Part shown: in pieces, positions 9,701-18,485 of the stretch
Layout of the letters: each line of letters starts with the position of its first letter
Numbering within the stretch: the first letter of the stretch is position 1
Source: an uncultured Pseudomonadales bacterium
Lineage (GTDB): Bacteria > Pseudomonadota > Gammaproteobacteria > Pseudomonadales > CANNCY01
DNA length: 64,000 nt
Assembly (NCBI GenBank): GCA_947503335.1
Contig: CANNCY010000001.1
Location: 682,001-746,000, forward strand
Direction of reading: 5' to 3'
Translations under genes and position numbers: made by a program
The notes under the pieces: generated by a model
Database searches by the model: none
The model's input: only the letters and a program-made list of their open reading frames with translations
What the model was told of the DNA's origin: nothing

Positions 9701-10941
9701 TGACATCGATGTCTTTAGACGCCTGGATTGCTGAGTTGTCTGGGCGTCACTCTACCGAGATAAACTTAGGTTTATCTCGTGTTCAGGCTGTTGTTCAGCA
9801 GCTCAATATTAACTTCAATAATGCTACTGTAATTACGATAGCCGGCACCAATGGTAAGGGTAGTTGCGTGGCTACTCTCGAGGCTTTAGCAGTGGCTTCA
9901 GGTAAGCGCGTTGCAACGCTTACTTCCCCTCATTTTTATCAGTTCAACGAGCGTATTCGAATTGATGGGCAGGCTGTATCTGATCAAACGATCGTCGACG
10001 CGTTCGAGCAGGTTGACCGTGTAGCAATTGATTTTAATCCGACGTTCTTTGAAATGAACGTATTAGCAGCGCTGCATATCTTTAATCAAGAGCCGCTTGA
10101 CGTAGTATTGTTAGAGGTTGGCTTGGGTGGTCGTTTAGATGCAGTGAATGTCATTGATCCAAATGTCGCCGTTATCACCTCGATAGGCTTAGATCACACC
10201 GATTGGTTGGGCGATACTATTGAAAAAATAGGTGCTGAAAAGGCAGGTATTTTGCGGGAGGGTATTGACGTATTTTTGGCGAGTGCCGACATGCCTCGGT
10301 CAGTAATTGATCGTGCTGATCTGCTTGAATGTAACGTGGCGCAGTATACAAATCAATTCGATGGCAACGATGGTGTAAGTTGGCGAGTCGGTAATAACAG
10401 CTTTTCGACAGTATCAGTAAACCTGCCTGCGCCTAGTGTTGCGGCGGCTCTGGCAGTGGCAGACAGTTTAGATTGGTTTGAAAGCACGAACGCAATGATC
10501 GAGCAATTTAAACAGGTAGCAACTTCGTTGCAATTAACAGGGCGGTTTGAGCGCCGAATATTGGCGGGTAGGCGATGGATATTCGATGTGGCGCACAATC
10601 AGCCTGCGGCTCGGTTTTTAGTAAGTCAAACGCAGCTGCAGGGTATGTCATTTGATACAATCGTCTTCGCAGTGATGAGTGATAAAGATGTTGAATTGAT
10701 CGTTAACGAGCTCAAAAGCTTGCAGGCTAAGTGGGTATTGTTGCATCTAGATGACAATGATAGAGCACTCTCACCCGATGCCTTAAAAGTTAAGTTGCTC
10801 GAGGCAGGTGTTGGTTCAGATTGGATTAGTGTAATGAGTGTGCGTCAGGCTAAAAGAGCAATCATGACGGGCGAATTGGGGCAGGGGTTGGTTTGTGGTT
10901 CGTTCTTCACTGTTGCAGCCTTAGATTTACAAGAAGAATAG
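9700..10941 (+). CDS. folC: Dihydrofolate synthase / folylpolyglutamate synthase
   Basis: ATP-dependent Mur-ligase-family enzyme that adds glutamate to dihydropteroate and to folates. The P-loop is ITIAGTNGKGSCVATLE. Other blocks are LTSPHFYQFNERIRIDG, LLEVGLGGRLDAVN, ITSIGLDHTDWLG, EKAGILR, and FDVAHNQPAA between the central and C-terminal domains. At 413 residues it is normal length. Two starts are possible: GTG 9700 overlapping the accD stop, or ATG 9709, three codons later. It lies between accD and the SPOR gene, the Pseudomonas order. Confidence 0.96.
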   Translation: MTSMSLDAWIAELSGRHSTEINLGLSRVQAVVQQLNINFNNATVITIAGTNGKGSCVATLEALAVASGKRVATLTSPHFYQFNERIRIDGQAVSDQTIVDAFEQVDRVAIDFNPTFFEMNVLAALHIFNQEPLDVVLLEVGLGGRLDAVNVIDPNVAVITSIGLDHTDWLGDTIEKIGAEKAGILREGIDVFLASADMPRSVIDRADLLECNVAQYTNQFDGNDGVSWRVGNNSFSTVSVNLPAPSVAAALAVADSLDWFESTNAMIEQFKQVATSLQLTGRFERRILAGRRWIFDVAHNQPAARFLVSQTQLQGMSFDTIVFAVMSDKDVELIVNELKSLQAKWVLLHLDDNDRALSPDALKVKLLEAGVGSDWISVMSVRQAKRAIMTGELGQGLVCGSFFTVAALDLQEE

Positions 10942-10975
10942 CGGTACACTATCACCCAATGATATTGGGGGCTTC

Positions 10976-11491
10976 ATGAATAGAATTTTAAAGCAGCGTA
11001 TAGTTGGGGCAGTAGTGCTCTGTGCGCTAGGGGTGGTGTTCTTGCCGGCGCTCTTTACGATGCCCGATCGACCAGTGCCCACACGCATTTCTGAGATTCC
11101 CCAAGCGCCGCCACAGCAGGCGATAACCTTATCTTCGGCATCACCGGTTTTAGAGAAGTCAAAAGCTACCGACCTTCGAACAATGCATCAGGCGACAGAG
11201 GTGCCAGATGATAACGTAGGTGATCTGAGTGCAAGGCGCTGGGTGGTTCAGGTTGCTAGTTACTCGACTCGCGACGAGGCTGACAAGCTAGTCACCCGTA
11301 TCGTTAAAGAGACAGATTTAGTAGCTTTCGTACGTACGTTAGTTATACAAGGGCAGGTTAATCGTGTGTATGTAGGCCCGTTTCTAACACGTGAAGATAG
11401 CCTTGAGGCAAAGCGAAGAGTCGATCAACGTTACAAAGTCGAATCATTAATTTACCATATTAAAAATAGCCAGGTAGAGGCCGCCAAATGA
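10976..11491 (+). CDS. SPOR-domain membrane protein (DedD-like)
   Basis: A 171-residue protein with one N-terminal membrane helix at about 10-27 (VGAVVLCALGVVFLPALF), a Pro-rich periplasmic linker, and a C-terminal SPOR domain from about residue 88 (RRWVVQVASYSTRDEADKLV, then NRVYVGPFLTREDSLEAKRR). SPOR domains bind denuded septal peptidoglycan, so a role at the division site is likely. GGGGGC precedes the ATG. It overlaps cvpA by four bases (ATGA). It occupies the position of the SPOR gene between folC and cvpA in Pseudomonas, so a DedD-type role fits, but the symbol is not certain. Confidence 0.88.
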   Translation: MNRILKQRIVGAVVLCALGVVFLPALFTMPDRPVPTRISEIPQAPPQQAITLSSASPVLEKSKATDLRTMHQATEVPDDNVGDLSARRWVVQVASYSTRDEADKLVTRIVKETDLVAFVRTLVIQGQVNRVYVGPFLTREDSLEAKRRVDQRYKVESLIYHIKNSQVEAAK

Positions 11492-12006
11492 GTACCTTGA
11501 GCTTTTCTCCGTTCGATTGGGTTATCGTGAGCGTCATTTTGATATCTGCAGTTCTCAGCCTTTTTAGAGGGTTCGTAAAAGAGATCCTCTCGTTAGCGGG
11601 TTTTGTATTGGCCCTAATACTGGCCATACGCTTTCAATATCAAGTAGCAGACCTCATTACGTTCACAGAATCCCCTGTGAGTAAGCAGGTAGTAGGCTTC
11701 TTCTCAATCTTTATAGGCACATTAGTACTATGTTCGATTGCTGCAACGTTAGTTCAAAAACTCATTCATTCAGTTGGATTATCACCTTTAGACAGATTAC
11801 TAGGTATGGCATTTGGCGCGCTTCGAGGTGCTTTGATGGTGCTCGTTGCTATCCTGTTTTTGCCTGAAGTAATCGCTATTGATCAAGAACAATTTTGGAA
11901 AGAATCATCATTAGTGCCTCATTTTCTTCAGTTGCAAGATTGGGCATACAAGACTTTTGGTGAAGTAAAAGAAATCTCAGAACAACTAATAGGAATAGGC
12001 ATTTAG
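11488..12006 (+). CDS. cvpA: CvpA family membrane protein
   Basis: A 172-residue inner-membrane protein with about four hydrophobic segments. The family start pattern [20 protein letters not shown] (about 8-27) and the [14 protein letters not shown] segment are clear, as is [19 protein letters not shown] in the last helix. CvpA is named for its role in colicin V production; it has also been linked to envelope stress. It starts inside the SPOR gene (ATGA overlap) and ends one base before purF, the widely conserved cvpA-purF pair. Confidence 0.93.
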   Translation: MSTLSFSPFDWVIVSVILISAVLSLFRGFVKEILSLAGFVLALILAIRFQYQVADLITFTESPVSKQVVGFFSIFIGTLVLCSIAATLVQKLIHSVGLSPLDRLLGMAFGALRGALMVLVAILFLPEVIAIDQEQFWKESSLVPHFLQLQDWAYKTFGEVKEISEQLIGIGI

Positions 12007-12007
12007 T

Positions 12008-13525
12008 ATGTGTGGCGTTGTTGGTATCTATAGCACGCGAGAAGTTAACCTAGAAATTTATGATGCTCTGACAATGTTGCAGCATCGTGGGCAAGATGCT
12101 GCAGGCATGGTTACCTGTCATCAAGGCCGATTCAATCAGCAGAAAGGCAACGGCATGGTACGCGACGTATTTAGTACGCGCGACATGCAACGTCTTGAAG
12201 GTAATGTAGGTATTGGCCATGTTCGCTACCCAACCGCGGGTAGTTCAAGCCCAGCACTAGCTCAGCCCTTTTACGTGAATTCACCTTATGGTATCGCTTT
12301 CGCTCACAACGGCAATCTAACAAATACACGCGCATTGTCAGAAGAGGTGTTCGAGACCGACCTTCGTCATTTCAATACCGACTCTGATAGCGAAGTGTTA
12401 CTTAACGTACTGGCGCACGAACTGCAGGTGCAACAACAGTTTACACCGACACCTGATACTATATTTGACGCAGTATCTGGTGTACATAAACGGGCTCGTG
12501 GGGCATACGCTTGTGTTGCGATGATTGCTAATCATGGCATGTTGGCATTTCGCGATCCTCATGGTATCAGGCCATTGGTGTTTGGTAGTCGAGAAGTAAA
12601 TGGTAAAACCGAGTACATGATCGCTTCTGAAAGCGTTGCGCTTGATGTATCAGGGTTTAAGCTTGAACGAGATGTTAACCCAGGAGAGGCCATCTATATT
12701 GATCGAGACGGCAAATTGCATTCTAAGCAATGTTCTGAACACACTGCGTTAACTCCTTGTGTGTTTGAACACGTATATTTTGCCCGCCCTGATTCAATGA
12801 TGGACGGCGTTTCGGTATACAAATCTCGTATGAGAATGGGTGAAAAACTCGCAGAGAAGATTATGCGTGAGCGCCCAGATCATGATATCGATGTGGTGAT
12901 TCCTATTCCTGATACGTCACGGGTGTCGGGCCAGATACTTGCTCATAATCTGGGAGTAAAGTTTAGAGAAGGTTTGATGAAAAACCGCTACATCGGTCGA
13001 ACCTTTATCATGCCTGGGCAAAGTCAACGCAAAAAGTCAGTTCGACAAAAGTTGAACCCTGTACCGCTTGAGTTCAAGGGCAAAAACGTACTGTTGGTAG
13101 ATGACTCGATTGTACGCGGAACGACTAGCCAACAGATTATCGAAATGGCACGTGATGCAGGTGCAAACAAGGTTTATTTGGCATCTGCAGCGCCTGCTGT
13201 TCGTTTCCCTAATGTTTATGGTATCGACATGCCGTCAGCATCTGAACTTATAGCGCACGGTCGTACCGAAAAAGAAGTTGAACAATTGCTGGGTTGTGAC
13301 TGGCTGATTTATCAAGACATTGATGATTTGGTAGAGTCGGTAACCAACAAAAACGCTAAACCTGTTGGTTGGGACTGCTCCGTGTTTAACGGTGAATACG
13401 TTACTGGTGACATCAATGACGAATATCTTAGTGCGATTGATGAAGCTAGAAATGATAACGCGAAGTCTAAGATAGACTTAAGTAGTGAGCAGGTAGTTGG
13501 TATTCAAAATGGAGACCTTGGATGA
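12008..13525 (+). CDS. purF: Amidophosphoribosyltransferase
   Basis: Commits PRPP to purine synthesis by glutamine-dependent amination. The N-terminal nucleophile Cys2 follows the initiator Met (MCGVVGIYS), with the class II amidotransferase blocks [21 protein letters not shown] and AHNGNLTN. The phosphoribosyltransferase half carries the PRPP loop [17 protein letters not shown]. The 505 residues are normal length. The stop overlaps the metZ ATG (ATGA), so the two are co-translated. Confidence 0.98.
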   Translation: MCGVVGIYSTREVNLEIYDALTMLQHRGQDAAGMVTCHQGRFNQQKGNGMVRDVFSTRDMQRLEGNVGIGHVRYPTAGSSSPALAQPFYVNSPYGIAFAHNGNLTNTRALSEEVFETDLRHFNTDSDSEVLLNVLAHELQVQQQFTPTPDTIFDAVSGVHKRARGAYACVAMIANHGMLAFRDPHGIRPLVFGSREVNGKTEYMIASESVALDVSGFKLERDVNPGEAIYIDRDGKLHSKQCSEHTALTPCVFEHVYFARPDSMMDGVSVYKSRMRMGEKLAEKIMRERPDHDIDVVIPIPDTSRVSGQILAHNLGVKFREGLMKNRYIGRTFIMPGQSQRKKSVRQKLNPVPLEFKGKNVLLVDDSIVRGTTSQQIIEMARDAGANKVYLASAAPAVRFPNVYGIDMPSASELIAHGRTEKEVEQLLGCDWLIYQDIDDLVESVTNKNAKPVGWDCSVFNGEYVTGDINDEYLSAIDEARNDNAKSKIDLSSEQVVGIQNGDLG

Positions 13526-14691
13526 GTGCCGATTGGCAGTTCGAAACCGAGGCTATAAGGTCGGGCATCTATCGCTCATCGCAAGGTGAGCATAGCGAAG
13601 GTCTGTATTTAACATCAAGTTATTTATTTGAGTCGGCTGAGCATGCAGCTGCAAGGTTCGATGGTAGTGACGTTGGCAACGTATATTCTCGTTACACCAA
13701 TCCTACCGTTGAAATGTTCGAAAAACGCTTTGCGGCTTTGGCTGGTGCCGATAAAGCAGCAGCTTGTGCATCGGGAATGTCGGCGATCTTGGGTGTCGCT
13801 ATGGCACATCTACAACAGGGTGATCAGGTTGTCATATCACGATCTATTTTTGGTACGTCTACGTCGCTATTTTTGCAATATATGCAAAAGTTCGGCGTAT
13901 CGGTTGTTCAGGTAGATCTCACAGACCTAGATGCATGGCGTGCAGCGATCAACAGCTCGACAAAGCTGCTGTTCGCAGAAACGCCGTCTAATCCCTTGTC
14001 AGAAGTAGCAGATATCAATGAGCTTGCTACATTGGCTCATGCAGTCAACGCGCTATTAGTGATCGACAATACGTTTTGTACGCCAGCCTTACAGAGCCCA
14101 CTTAAGTTGGGTGCTGATATCTCACTCTACTCAGCCACTAAGTATATCGACGGGCAAGGTCGAGTTTTAGGTGGTGTCGTATGTGGCTCTAATGAGCTAG
14201 TTGACCCTGTTGTCGGTTTTTTAAGAACCTTGGGGGCAACTCTAAGTGCGTTTAATGCATGGGTACTTCTGAAGGGGCTAGAAACGCTGTCATTACGTAT
14301 GCAGCGCCACTGCGATAACGCGCTGCGTGTTGCTACCTGGTTGAACGAAAATGCCAATGTCGCGAAAGTTTATTACGCCGGGCTTGAGGGTCATGAAGGG
14401 CACCAATTGGCGGTACGACAACAAAGCGGTTTTGGCGCGGTCGTTTCGTTCGAGGTGTACGGTGGTAAAGACGAAGCGTTTAAAGTTATCAACGCCACCA
14501 AAATGCTCAGTATCACTGCCAATCTTGGCGATGCTAAGTCGACGATTGTACACCCTGCAACAACCACTCATGGGCGTCTTACGTTAGAACAGCGCCAGCA
14601 AGCAGGCATTAGCGAGGGATTGATCCGACTGTCAGTTGGGCTTGAAGCTGCTGAAGATATCATTGCAGATTTAGCAAGAGGGTTAGGGTAG
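13522..14691 (+). CDS. metZ: O-succinylhomoserine sulfhydrylase
   Basis: PLP enzyme of the Cys/Met metabolism family making homocysteine directly from O-succinylhomoserine and sulfide. The PLP lysine is residue 207 ([15 protein letters not shown]), where the GQGRVLGG sequence after it is typical of MetZ. N-terminal blocks [18 protein letters not shown] and [15 protein letters not shown] also fit. The gene order purF-metZ is that of Pseudomonas. metB/metC-type relatives are the main alternative, but context and motif favour MetZ. It ends exactly one codon before the MoxR ATG (TAG-ATG). Confidence 0.93.
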   Translation: MSADWQFETEAIRSGIYRSSQGEHSEGLYLTSSYLFESAEHAAARFDGSDVGNVYSRYTNPTVEMFEKRFAALAGADKAAACASGMSAILGVAMAHLQQGDQVVISRSIFGTSTSLFLQYMQKFGVSVVQVDLTDLDAWRAAINSSTKLLFAETPSNPLSEVADINELATLAHAVNALLVIDNTFCTPALQSPLKLGADISLYSATKYIDGQGRVLGGVVCGSNELVDPVVGFLRTLGATLSAFNAWVLLKGLETLSLRMQRHCDNALRVATWLNENANVAKVYYAGLEGHEGHQLAVRQQSGFGAVVSFEVYGGKDEAFKVINATKMLSITANLGDAKSTIVHPATTTHGRLTLEQRQQAGISEGLIRLSVGLEAAEDIIADLARGLG

Positions 14692-15606
14692 ATGCGTCAA
14701 AGCTTTGCACCGGTTTTAAAGTCACTAAACAGTATCGTATTGGGTAAAGAGCAAACCATCGAGCACGCCGTTGTATGCTTGTTAGCAAATGGGCATCTAT
14801 TACTAGAAGATTTACCCGGAATGGGTAAGACGACGCTCAGTCATGCGTTGGCCAACGTGTTTGGGCTGGCCTATAAGCGCGTGCAATTTACTAACGATAT
14901 GTTACCTAGCGATCTGTTAGGAGTGAATGTATTCAACCAAGCAACTCAAAGTTTTAGATTTCATCCAGGCCCCGTTTTTTCTAATCTAGTATTGGCAGAC
15001 GAAATAAATAGAGCGACGCCTAAGACGCAAAGCGCGCTTCTAGAGGCAATGGAAGAACGTCAAGTTTCTATTGATGGTAAAACGCGTCAATTAAAGCCGC
15101 CATTTTTTGTGATTGCAACTCAGAACCCGCAAGAACAGTCGGGTACGTATCCATTACCTGAATCACAGCTAGATCGCTTTCATATGCGATTATCATTAGG
15201 CTACCCCGTCGAGTCGGCCGAAAAGGCGCTGATAAAAGGGCAGTCGCCACGAGAGCAATTAACCTCGCTAAAGCCGCTGTTAAGTAGCGAGCAGTTATTA
15301 GAGTCGCAGGCTCAGGTGAGAGCAGTTAAGATGACAGATCACCTGGTAGATTATGTTTACCGGCTAATTGCCGCAACGAGACGTTTTCAGGGGGTGTCGC
15401 AAGGGTTGTCGCCACGTGGCGCTATAGTGTTGGTCAATTGTGCTAAGGCGTATGCTTGGTTGAAGGGGCGAGATCACGTCACACCAGAAGATGTGCAATC
15501 GGTGTTTGAGCCTGTAACCGCACATCGACTTAAATCTTCGGCCAGTTCTAGCGAAATTATCGATGCGATTCTAAAGGCAGTCGATGTTATGGGGTCGCCG
15601 AGTTAG
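14692..15606 (+). CDS. MoxR-family AAA+ ATPase
   Basis: A 304-residue AAA+ protein with Walker A GMGKTT (Lys46), Walker B LVLADEINRATPKTQSALLE and the MoxR signature EAMEERQVSIDG, plus sensor 1 FFVIATQNPQEQSGTYPLPE. MoxR ATPases act as chaperones for metal or cofactor insertion and envelope protein maturation, usually beside DUF58 and VWA genes. Here it begins directly after the metZ stop with no spacer and is followed by DUF58 and a transglutaminase-like membrane protein, a common three-gene set. Client unknown. Confidence 0.92.
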   Translation: MRQSFAPVLKSLNSIVLGKEQTIEHAVVCLLANGHLLLEDLPGMGKTTLSHALANVFGLAYKRVQFTNDMLPSDLLGVNVFNQATQSFRFHPGPVFSNLVLADEINRATPKTQSALLEAMEERQVSIDGKTRQLKPPFFVIATQNPQEQSGTYPLPESQLDRFHMRLSLGYPVESAEKALIKGQSPREQLTSLKPLLSSEQLLESQAQVRAVKMTDHLVDYVYRLIAATRRFQGVSQGLSPRGAIVLVNCAKAYAWLKGRDHVTPEDVQSVFEPVTAHRLKSSASSSEIIDAILKAVDVMGSPS

Positions 15607-15611
15607 GCGTT

Positions 15612-16571
15612 ATGCTTAGACAAAACTATCAACAGATGGTGAGTCGTTGGTTAGACCGACGACTACCCAGTGTTGAGTCACTTATTCTTAATCAAAGATC
15701 TTTATTTATTGCCCCTAACATGCGTGGGCTAAGCGTACTAGGCTTAAGCCTAGTGCTTTGGGTTGCGGCGATTACCTATCAGAATAACGCGATTATGCTA
15801 CTCGCCGCATTATTGATGGCTCTTTTAATCGTGGCGATAGCGCACACATTCATCAACATGAATGGCATACGAATAAGAGCCCTTCATCCTGATAGTTGCC
15901 ACGCAGGTCAGGCTATTCAGTTGCCCGTAGCAATCAGTAGACAAGCCGGCGATAGCTATAATTTAAAAGTAGGTTGGCGTCGAGAGCAGCTTCAGTCGAC
16001 GATGACTCAAATCACATCTAGTGACCAGCGTGTCGTCGTCAGTTTGCCCACCAATCGTCGAGGGCGATTAAAGGCTCCAAGACTTTGCGTTGAAAGCACG
16101 TTTCCTCTGGGGCTTATTCGTTGTTGGACATACGCGCAGTTAGACTTTGACGCAGTCGTTTGGCCAGAGGTTGTGCCATACAATCGTATTAAGTCATCTG
16201 CATCAGGTGATCAAGAAGGTCTAGCAACTGGCAACAAAGGTGTTGATGATTTTGATGGGCTTGCTACCTATATCGAAGGAGATTCGATGGCTCGTGTTGC
16301 CTGGAAGCAAGTCGCTGCAGGTCGTGGTATGCAGACCAAGGTATTTGGCGAGTTGGTAGGGCAGTCACAGTGGCTCACATTAGAAAGTGCAGAGGCGTCA
16401 CAGTTAGAGCTCAAGTTGGGTCAACTGACAGCCATGGCGTTAGATATGAACAACAAGGGTGTTCAGTTTGGGTTAAGGTTGCCGCTTGTTACCATCGATA
16501 TTGGTGGGGGTGACAGGCATTTGGTTAGCGTGCTAAATGCGCTTGCAACCTATGGAGTTGAAAGATGCTAA
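15612..16571 (+). CDS. DUF58 domain membrane protein
   Basis: A 319-residue protein with two membrane helices near the N-terminus (about 37-55 and 58-76), a beta-rich middle, and the DUF58 signature region (DDFDGLATYIEGDSMARVAWKQ, residues about 215-237) including the usual W-K after the D-x-x-R-x-I/V element. DUF58 has a VWA-like fold and partners MoxR ATPases. It overlaps the next gene by seven bases. No enzymatic motif is visible. Confidence 0.9.
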   Translation: MLRQNYQQMVSRWLDRRLPSVESLILNQRSLFIAPNMRGLSVLGLSLVLWVAAITYQNNAIMLLAALLMALLIVAIAHTFINMNGIRIRALHPDSCHAGQAIQLPVAISRQAGDSYNLKVGWRREQLQSTMTQITSSDQRVVVSLPTNRRGRLKAPRLCVESTFPLGLIRCWTYAQLDFDAVVWPEVVPYNRIKSSASGDQEGLATGNKGVDDFDGLATYIEGDSMARVAWKQVAAGRGMQTKVFGELVGQSQWLTLESAEASQLELKLGQLTAMALDMNNKGVQFGLRLPLVTIDIGGGDRHLVSVLNALATYGVERC

Positions 16572-18409
16572 CGCTGGCTGCCTATCGACACTATTGTATT
16601 GCATTAGCGCTAACAATGTTGGCGCACTACGATTGGCTACCCATTTCGTTGACCCTGCCGGTGATTATTCTTTTAGGCTGGCGCTACATGGTGTCTGCCG
16701 GAACCATCGAAATGCCCTCGGCGTGGCTGAAGCACCTATTAACCCTGCTAGTACCGTTGCTTATTTGGGTAACATGGGGCCAGTTTCTTAGCTTAGAGGC
16801 ATTATCGAGTATTGTATTGCTAGGCGTAACCCTAAAGTTTTTAGAGATTTCTTCAGTAAGAGACAGTACTGTTGTAGCGCTAGTTATATATTTCTTTTCT
16901 TCTACAGTCTTTTTATTTACGCAAACGATCGTTACGTTCGTATTGGTATTGGCCGCGTTTGGCTTTACGACACTGGCCCTATATTGCATCGAAAACCCTA
17001 GCAAAGGTGTAGCCCCGAATGGCGGTTGGTATGTTACTAAACTGATTCTTCAAACACTGCCAATTGTAGCGGTGTTGTTCTTGGTTACGCCGCGTTTTGC
17101 GCCATTATGGTCAATTCCTTTATCCAGCCAAACCGCACAGACTGGTATGGGAGGCACGCTAAAGCCGGGCGATATATCTAATTTGATTCGCAGCAGTGAA
17201 ATCGTGTTTAGGGCAGAGTTTGCCAGTCCACCACAGCGCCAAGATCTGTATTGGCGGGCGCTAGTTATGGATACGGTAGATAATGGCGAGTGGCGCCCGT
17301 CACAGGTTTTTGAAGGTGCTCGATTCATACGACGTGGTGAGGTGGTAAGCCCAGTGGTATCGGTGTTGGTAGAACCTACGCAAGATCGGTGGCTCTATAC
17401 GCTTGAGGGGCTGCAGCCGGGAGGGGGGCGATTTGGCAAGACGTCTTCTGGTATATACAGTTTTCTTCGCCCGCCAGTACGTGCAACGCAAATCAAGTTT
17501 GATCAATTAACACAGCAGCCGCGTTCGTTATCTGAGCTAGATATTAGGCGTTTAACCAGTATCGATAACGATGAAAATCCAAGATTGCGCGCATGGATTA
17601 ACGATCAGCAGGCAAAGGGCTATGGGCAGCAGGCGTTAATTGATAGGTTGCTACATCGCTTCAGAGATAGATTTTACTATAGCTTGCAACCGCCATTACT
17701 TACCCAAGACAGTCTTGATCAGTTCATGTTTGATACGCTGACGGGGTTTTGTGAGCATTTTGCTGCATTGACGGCTACCGCAGCACGTATGGCTAACATC
17801 CCGAGTCGAATAGTTACCGGCTACTTGGGCGGGCGCCCTAGCGGTGATGGTAGTCACTGGGTGGTTAGACAGTATGATGCCCATGCGTGGGTAGAGCTAT
17901 GGTACAAAGACGAGGGGTGGGTTCGCATTGATCCAACTGCCTACGTAGCACCTGAGAGAATTAGCCTAGGGCTAGAAGGGCTTACCGCTGGCCAAGAGTG
18001 GGTGGCTAGTCGCTCAGCGGCGCCTTGGGCGGCTGGCTGGTTAACTCAATGGGAGGATTTAAACTACCAATGGGCAGCATGGATGAGCGGATTCTCGCAG
18101 TCGCAACAGCGATCTCTTCTTACTCAGCTGCTAGGTGAGATTACACCATTAAGAATGATTATGATGGTATTGGTGGTACTGTTAATACCGATGATACCAA
18201 TCGTGGTTTACTGGGCTCGTAAACAGGCGCGACCATTTAGATTCACACAATACCTCATTGAGCGTCAGGCACGGCGATTTGGTATCGAGCGCAAACCTGC
18301 ACAATCGTTACACGCACTTTGCTATCAATTGGCGAAGACTGATACTAGGCGAGAGCAACACTGGATCAATAAGGGAAATCAATTACAGGATTTGCTGTAC
18401 AAACCCTAA
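16565..18409 (+). CDS. TgpA-type transglutaminase-like membrane protein
   Basis: A 614-residue protein with about five N-terminal membrane helices (DUF3488 region, residues about 1-190), a periplasmic transglutaminase core, a further helix at about 535-555, and a C-terminal DUF4129-like tail. The papain-like triad is intact: Cys396 (GFCEHFA), His440 (YDAHAWVE) and Asp456 (RIDPTAY). The homologue TgpA in Pseudomonas aeruginosa is needed for viability; substrates are not established. Its overlap with DUF58 and the preceding MoxR gene argue that the three act together in the envelope. Confidence 0.9.
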   Translation: MLTLAAYRHYCIALALTMLAHYDWLPISLTLPVIILLGWRYMVSAGTIEMPSAWLKHLLTLLVPLLIWVTWGQFLSLEALSSIVLLGVTLKFLEISSVRDSTVVALVIYFFSSTVFLFTQTIVTFVLVLAAFGFTTLALYCIENPSKGVAPNGGWYVTKLILQTLPIVAVLFLVTPRFAPLWSIPLSSQTAQTGMGGTLKPGDISNLIRSSEIVFRAEFASPPQRQDLYWRALVMDTVDNGEWRPSQVFEGARFIRRGEVVSPVVSVLVEPTQDRWLYTLEGLQPGGGRFGKTSSGIYSFLRPPVRATQIKFDQLTQQPRSLSELDIRRLTSIDNDENPRLRAWINDQQAKGYGQQALIDRLLHRFRDRFYYSLQPPLLTQDSLDQFMFDTLTGFCEHFAALTATAARMANIPSRIVTGYLGGRPSGDGSHWVVRQYDAHAWVELWYKDEGWVRIDPTAYVAPERISLGLEGLTAGQEWVASRSAAPWAAGWLTQWEDLNYQWAAWMSGFSQSQQRSLLTQLLGEITPLRMIMMVLVVLLIPMIPIVVYWARKQARPFRFTQYLIERQARRFGIERKPAQSLHALCYQLAKTDTRREQHWINKGNQLQDLLYKP

Positions 18410-18485
18410 TGATAATCTGCCCCCAATGGTGAATATCTGCTACGCTTTGCACGTTAATTGCTAAGACTCAATTGAAAAGATAACT

